Source: Evansella halocellulosilytica
Lineage (GTDB): Bacteria; Bacillota; Bacilli; Bacillales; Salisediminibacteriaceae
Length of the DNA stretch: 64,000 nucleotides
Assembly (NCBI RefSeq): GCF_002335745.1
Contig: NZ_NIST01000001.1
Coordinates: 5,164,090-5,228,089, forward strand
Reading direction: 5' to 3'
The notes beneath the pieces were generated by a model, which was not told the origin of the DNA, made no database searches, and saw nothing but the letters and a program-made list of their open reading frames with translations. Shown piece after piece: positions 61,976-64,000 of this stretch (its first letter is position 1; every line of letters begins with the position of its first letter). Position numbers and translations under genes: made by a program.

Positions 61976-64000
61976 CGAGTAGGCGTCGCCATTACTGACC
62001 ACGCCTCTCACAGAGCACACACGTGCGGATCTTCGCATGTGGCTCTTCCCATATATCCCTTTTAGAGATAACGTTCATCATAAACAGATGATAAACTAAC
62101 GAGTCCAAGTTCTGAAAAGAACTTATTGTCTAGTGCCGCATGAACCATTGGACTTTTGGAACTTCGCCAAGCAAACATACGGATTCCTCTAAGGTTTTCT
62201 TCCCTCCATCCCTTTCTTCTCAGAAGGCGGTGGAGGTTCTTTATATGTCTCCAGCTTCTTAGTTGTACCATTCGTAACCGTCTTCTTATCCAGCTATCCC
62301 ATACTTTGAATTTGTTCTTCACATTTCCATAACGAAAATAATTTGCCCAACCTCGAATGTATGGATTTAATTTGTCTTGGATAAGTAGTTGAATATCAAC
62401 TGTTTGGTTTCGACGAGTCATTTCTTTCACTCGTTCCTTGAATGTCGCCTCTTTCTTAGGGTCTATTCTTCGAATATCTCCGATGAATTCATAGCCTAAG
62501 AATGTAAATGGCTCTTTGTTGGCGTTGACAACTTTAGTCTTTTCTTGATTCACAGTTAGACTTAGCTCTTCCTCAAGAAATCTTGAGACACTTCGCATAA
62601 CTCTTTCTGCGCCTTTTGAACTTTTACAAAGAATGATAAAATCATCCGCAAAACGGACGATTCGGTGACCTCGCTCAGTCATCAGTTGATCAAGCTGATG
62701 TAAGTAGATGTTCGAAAGTAATGGACTTAGCACGCCACCCTGCGGAGCTCCCTCAGGGGTATCTTCGTATCGATCTCCTACCATGACACCTGCTCTGAGA
62801 AAACGGTGAATGAGTTTGATTATAGACCCATCTGTCACTCGTTTCCTTATTTGATGTTCCAGTTTATCATGTGGGATCGTGTCAAAGTAGGATTGTAAGT
62901 CGGCATCGATGACATAATGGTATCCTGCATTCAAGTGTTCAGTGACTTTGTCTAAAGCCATATGAGCACTTATTCCGGGCCGAAAACCATAGCTACACGG
63001 AAGGAATTCTTCTTCGAAGATCGGTTCCAATACATTTCGAAGAGAAGCTTGTACGATGCGATCTTCCACCGTTGGTATCCCTAGTGGACGTTGTTTCTTG
63101 CCATTATCTTTGTCGATCATCTTTCGTCGAACAGGTTTGGGTCGATATTGTTTATCTTTTAGCTTCTGTTGGAGCACTTCTAGATTGTCCTCCAGCTTTG
63201 CTTCATAGCCTTCAATTGTTACCTTATCAACCCCTGGTGCACCTTTATTCTTCTTCACTTGATAGAAGGCACTTACTAGATTCGCTTTCTTGTACACTTT
63301 GTCATACAAACTGTACCATACACGTCTTTTCATCTGTTATTCCCCTTACGCCATTGCTTTCGCTTCTTCCTTTGTTTCTGCTTCCCCATATAAATGTGAT
63401 TCTACAAGGTTGATAGCTCACGGCAATAACTTGTGCATCTCATTTGGCGGTAGACGGTGTACCCTTCTGTTCCACCCTGGCATCAGCCCCCTTGGCTCTT
63501 GTCCAGCTTCTGTCTACTTCCGCAGTCATAAGTAAGCCTACTCACATTGTTCTTCTATGGGTCACGCCCTTCGCACGAATCCCTACCTTTTGAGTATAGG
63601 TTCGCAACTGTATCTATGTACAGTTTCACTCATGTGCTGTCCTCGCTACTGTCGCCAGTAGGTCATTGGCATGTGCTTCTTCACTACTATGGCGATCTCT
63701 GACTTCTCCCTTTAAAGCTCATCCTGTGTCCTTGGCTTAGCCTTGTGACATCAGTACCTACTTTAGGAAGCAGGGAGATCTCAATGGGTCACATCATGTA
63801 CTTTCCCTCTAACCCAGCCCTCATAACACTTTGAGTTTCTAACTATTCGGACTTTCTGTTGTCTTGCACAGTCATCCAACTCTCGTGCCAACATGGGATA
63901 TCAGCTCTGTTCAGAGGTTTGCCTTCAGATCCTCCGCACGCTACTTCACAGTCAACGCACTACCTGTCAGCTAATGCTTGCCGGCTAGTCGATGCATTCG
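61976..64000 (-). mobile_element. Group II intron (5' end beyond the window)
   Basis: Domain V is recognisable at 62013-62045 (GAGCCACATGCG.. pairing with CGCACGTGTGTGCTC), followed by a domain VI stem GGCGTGGTCAGTAATGGCGACGCC-type (61982-62005, with a candidate bulged A). Upstream of the maturase gene about 670 bases of non-coding sequence (63334-64000) fit domains I-III. The 3' junction is about 61976; the 5' junction is not in the window. It lies upstream of uvrBA in the same direction. Confidence 0.85.
62062..63333 (-). CDS. ltrA: Group II intron reverse transcriptase/maturase
   Basis: 423 residues. RT blocks: NKGAPGVDKVTIEGYE, RPLGIPTVEDRIVQASLRNVLEPIFE, SYGFRPGISAHMAL, DADLQSYFDTIPHDKL, GAPQGGVLSPLLSNIYLHQLD, active site FADD (usual YADD with Tyr to Phe), then the maturase X domain (NPYIRGWANYFRYGN). 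No HNH endonuclease domain follows, so this is an endonuclease-lacking type. It ends intact, suggesting a functional copy. Confidence 0.94.
   Translation of the reverse strand: MKRRVWYSLYDKVYKKANLVSAFYQVKKNKGAPGVDKVTIEGYEAKLEDNLEVLQQKLKDKQYRPKPVRRKMIDKDNGKKQRPLGIPTVEDRIVQASLRNVLEPIFEEEFLPCSYGFRPGISAHMALDKVTEHLNAGYHYVIDADLQSYFDTIPHDKLEHQIRKRVTDGSIIKLIHRFLRAGVMVGDRYEDTPEGAPQGGVLSPLLSNIYLHQLDQLMTERGHRIVRFADDFIILCKSSKGAERVMRSVSRFLEEELSLTVNQEKTKVVNANKEPFTFLGYEFIGDIRRIDPKKEATFKERVKEMTRRNQTVDIQLLIQDKLNPYIRGWANYFRYGNVKNKFKVWDSWIRRRLRMVQLRSWRHIKNLHRLLRRKGWREENLRGIRMFAWRSSKSPMVHAALDNKFFSELGLVSLSSVYDERYL

Overview
The window is core chromosome from a low-GC Gram-positive spore former of the family Bacillaceae. 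The evidence is the gene content and order, which matches Bacillus subtilis block by block: the secG-yvaK-rnr-smpB-ssrA cluster, cggR-gapA-pgk-tpiA-gpmI-eno, hisZGDBHAFI followed by a TPR gene and trxB, the yvcI-rapZ-glmR-whiA-crh cluster, hprK-lgt-yvoD-ppaX-yvoF, yvlBCD, and uvrBA. WhiA, CggR, Crh and a CtsR-type clpP promoter fit this. The acidic secreted lipoprotein and several dispersed repeats suggest an alkaliphilic or salt-tolerant member rather than B. subtilis itself; that is inference. Almost every gene is on the minus strand. Only clpP, one small membrane protein gene and perhaps two doubtful small ORFs are on the plus strand.

Region by region (high coordinates are upstream for minus-strand genes). 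1-1198: a TetR regulator and the ATPase of a drug or antibiotic exporter, behind a promoter covered by palindromes. 1323-3083: a lipoprotein related to C69 dipeptidases in which the expected nucleophilic Cys appears to be Ser. 3306-7949: a Fur-regulated siderophore uptake operon (binding protein, two permeases, ATPase, FhuF-like reductase). 8177-9617: a VTC-domain/DUF4956 pair. 9962-14950: a sucrose operon (BglG-type antiterminator, EIIBC, fructokinase, GH32 hydrolase) with a complete RAT/terminator switch. 15262-20898: tmRNA, SmpB, RNase R, two alpha/beta hydrolases and SecG. 21840-29498: the lower-glycolysis operon under CggR, with promoter and operator visible. 29673-34271: glutaredoxin-like protein, sigma-54, ClpP, Crh and WhiA. 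34315-38293: GlmR, RapZ, Nudix hydrolase and thioredoxin reductase. 38581-46270: TPR protein and the histidine operon. 46271-47718: a gene-free stretch with an IS1380 relic and repeats. 47719-52111: HPr kinase, Lgt, PpaX and neighbours. 52713-54465: YvlB/C/D envelope proteins. 54795-56708: a broken IS1182-family element. 56722-61603: UvrBA under a LexA-type site. 61976-64000: a group II intron whose 5' end lies outside the window.

How the parts work together: carbon handling dominates. HprK phosphorylates Ser46 of HPr and Crh, PpaX clears the pyrophosphate formed by the reverse reaction, CggR senses glycolytic intermediates, GlmR and RapZ link carbon to envelope precursors, and the sucrose operon feeds glycolysis. 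A second theme is quality control (tmRNA/SmpB/RNase R, ClpP).

No phage-defence island, CRISPR array or biosynthetic gene cluster is visible. The least explained material is non-coding: at least two families of dispersed repeats with terminal inverted repeats, palindromes built on GTGCCAGGCAC and GGGGACCAGGTCCCC cores, a 21-bp tandem repeat, long structured leaders on clpP and uvrB, and an orphan terminator with a foldable upstream region between trxB and the Nudix gene.
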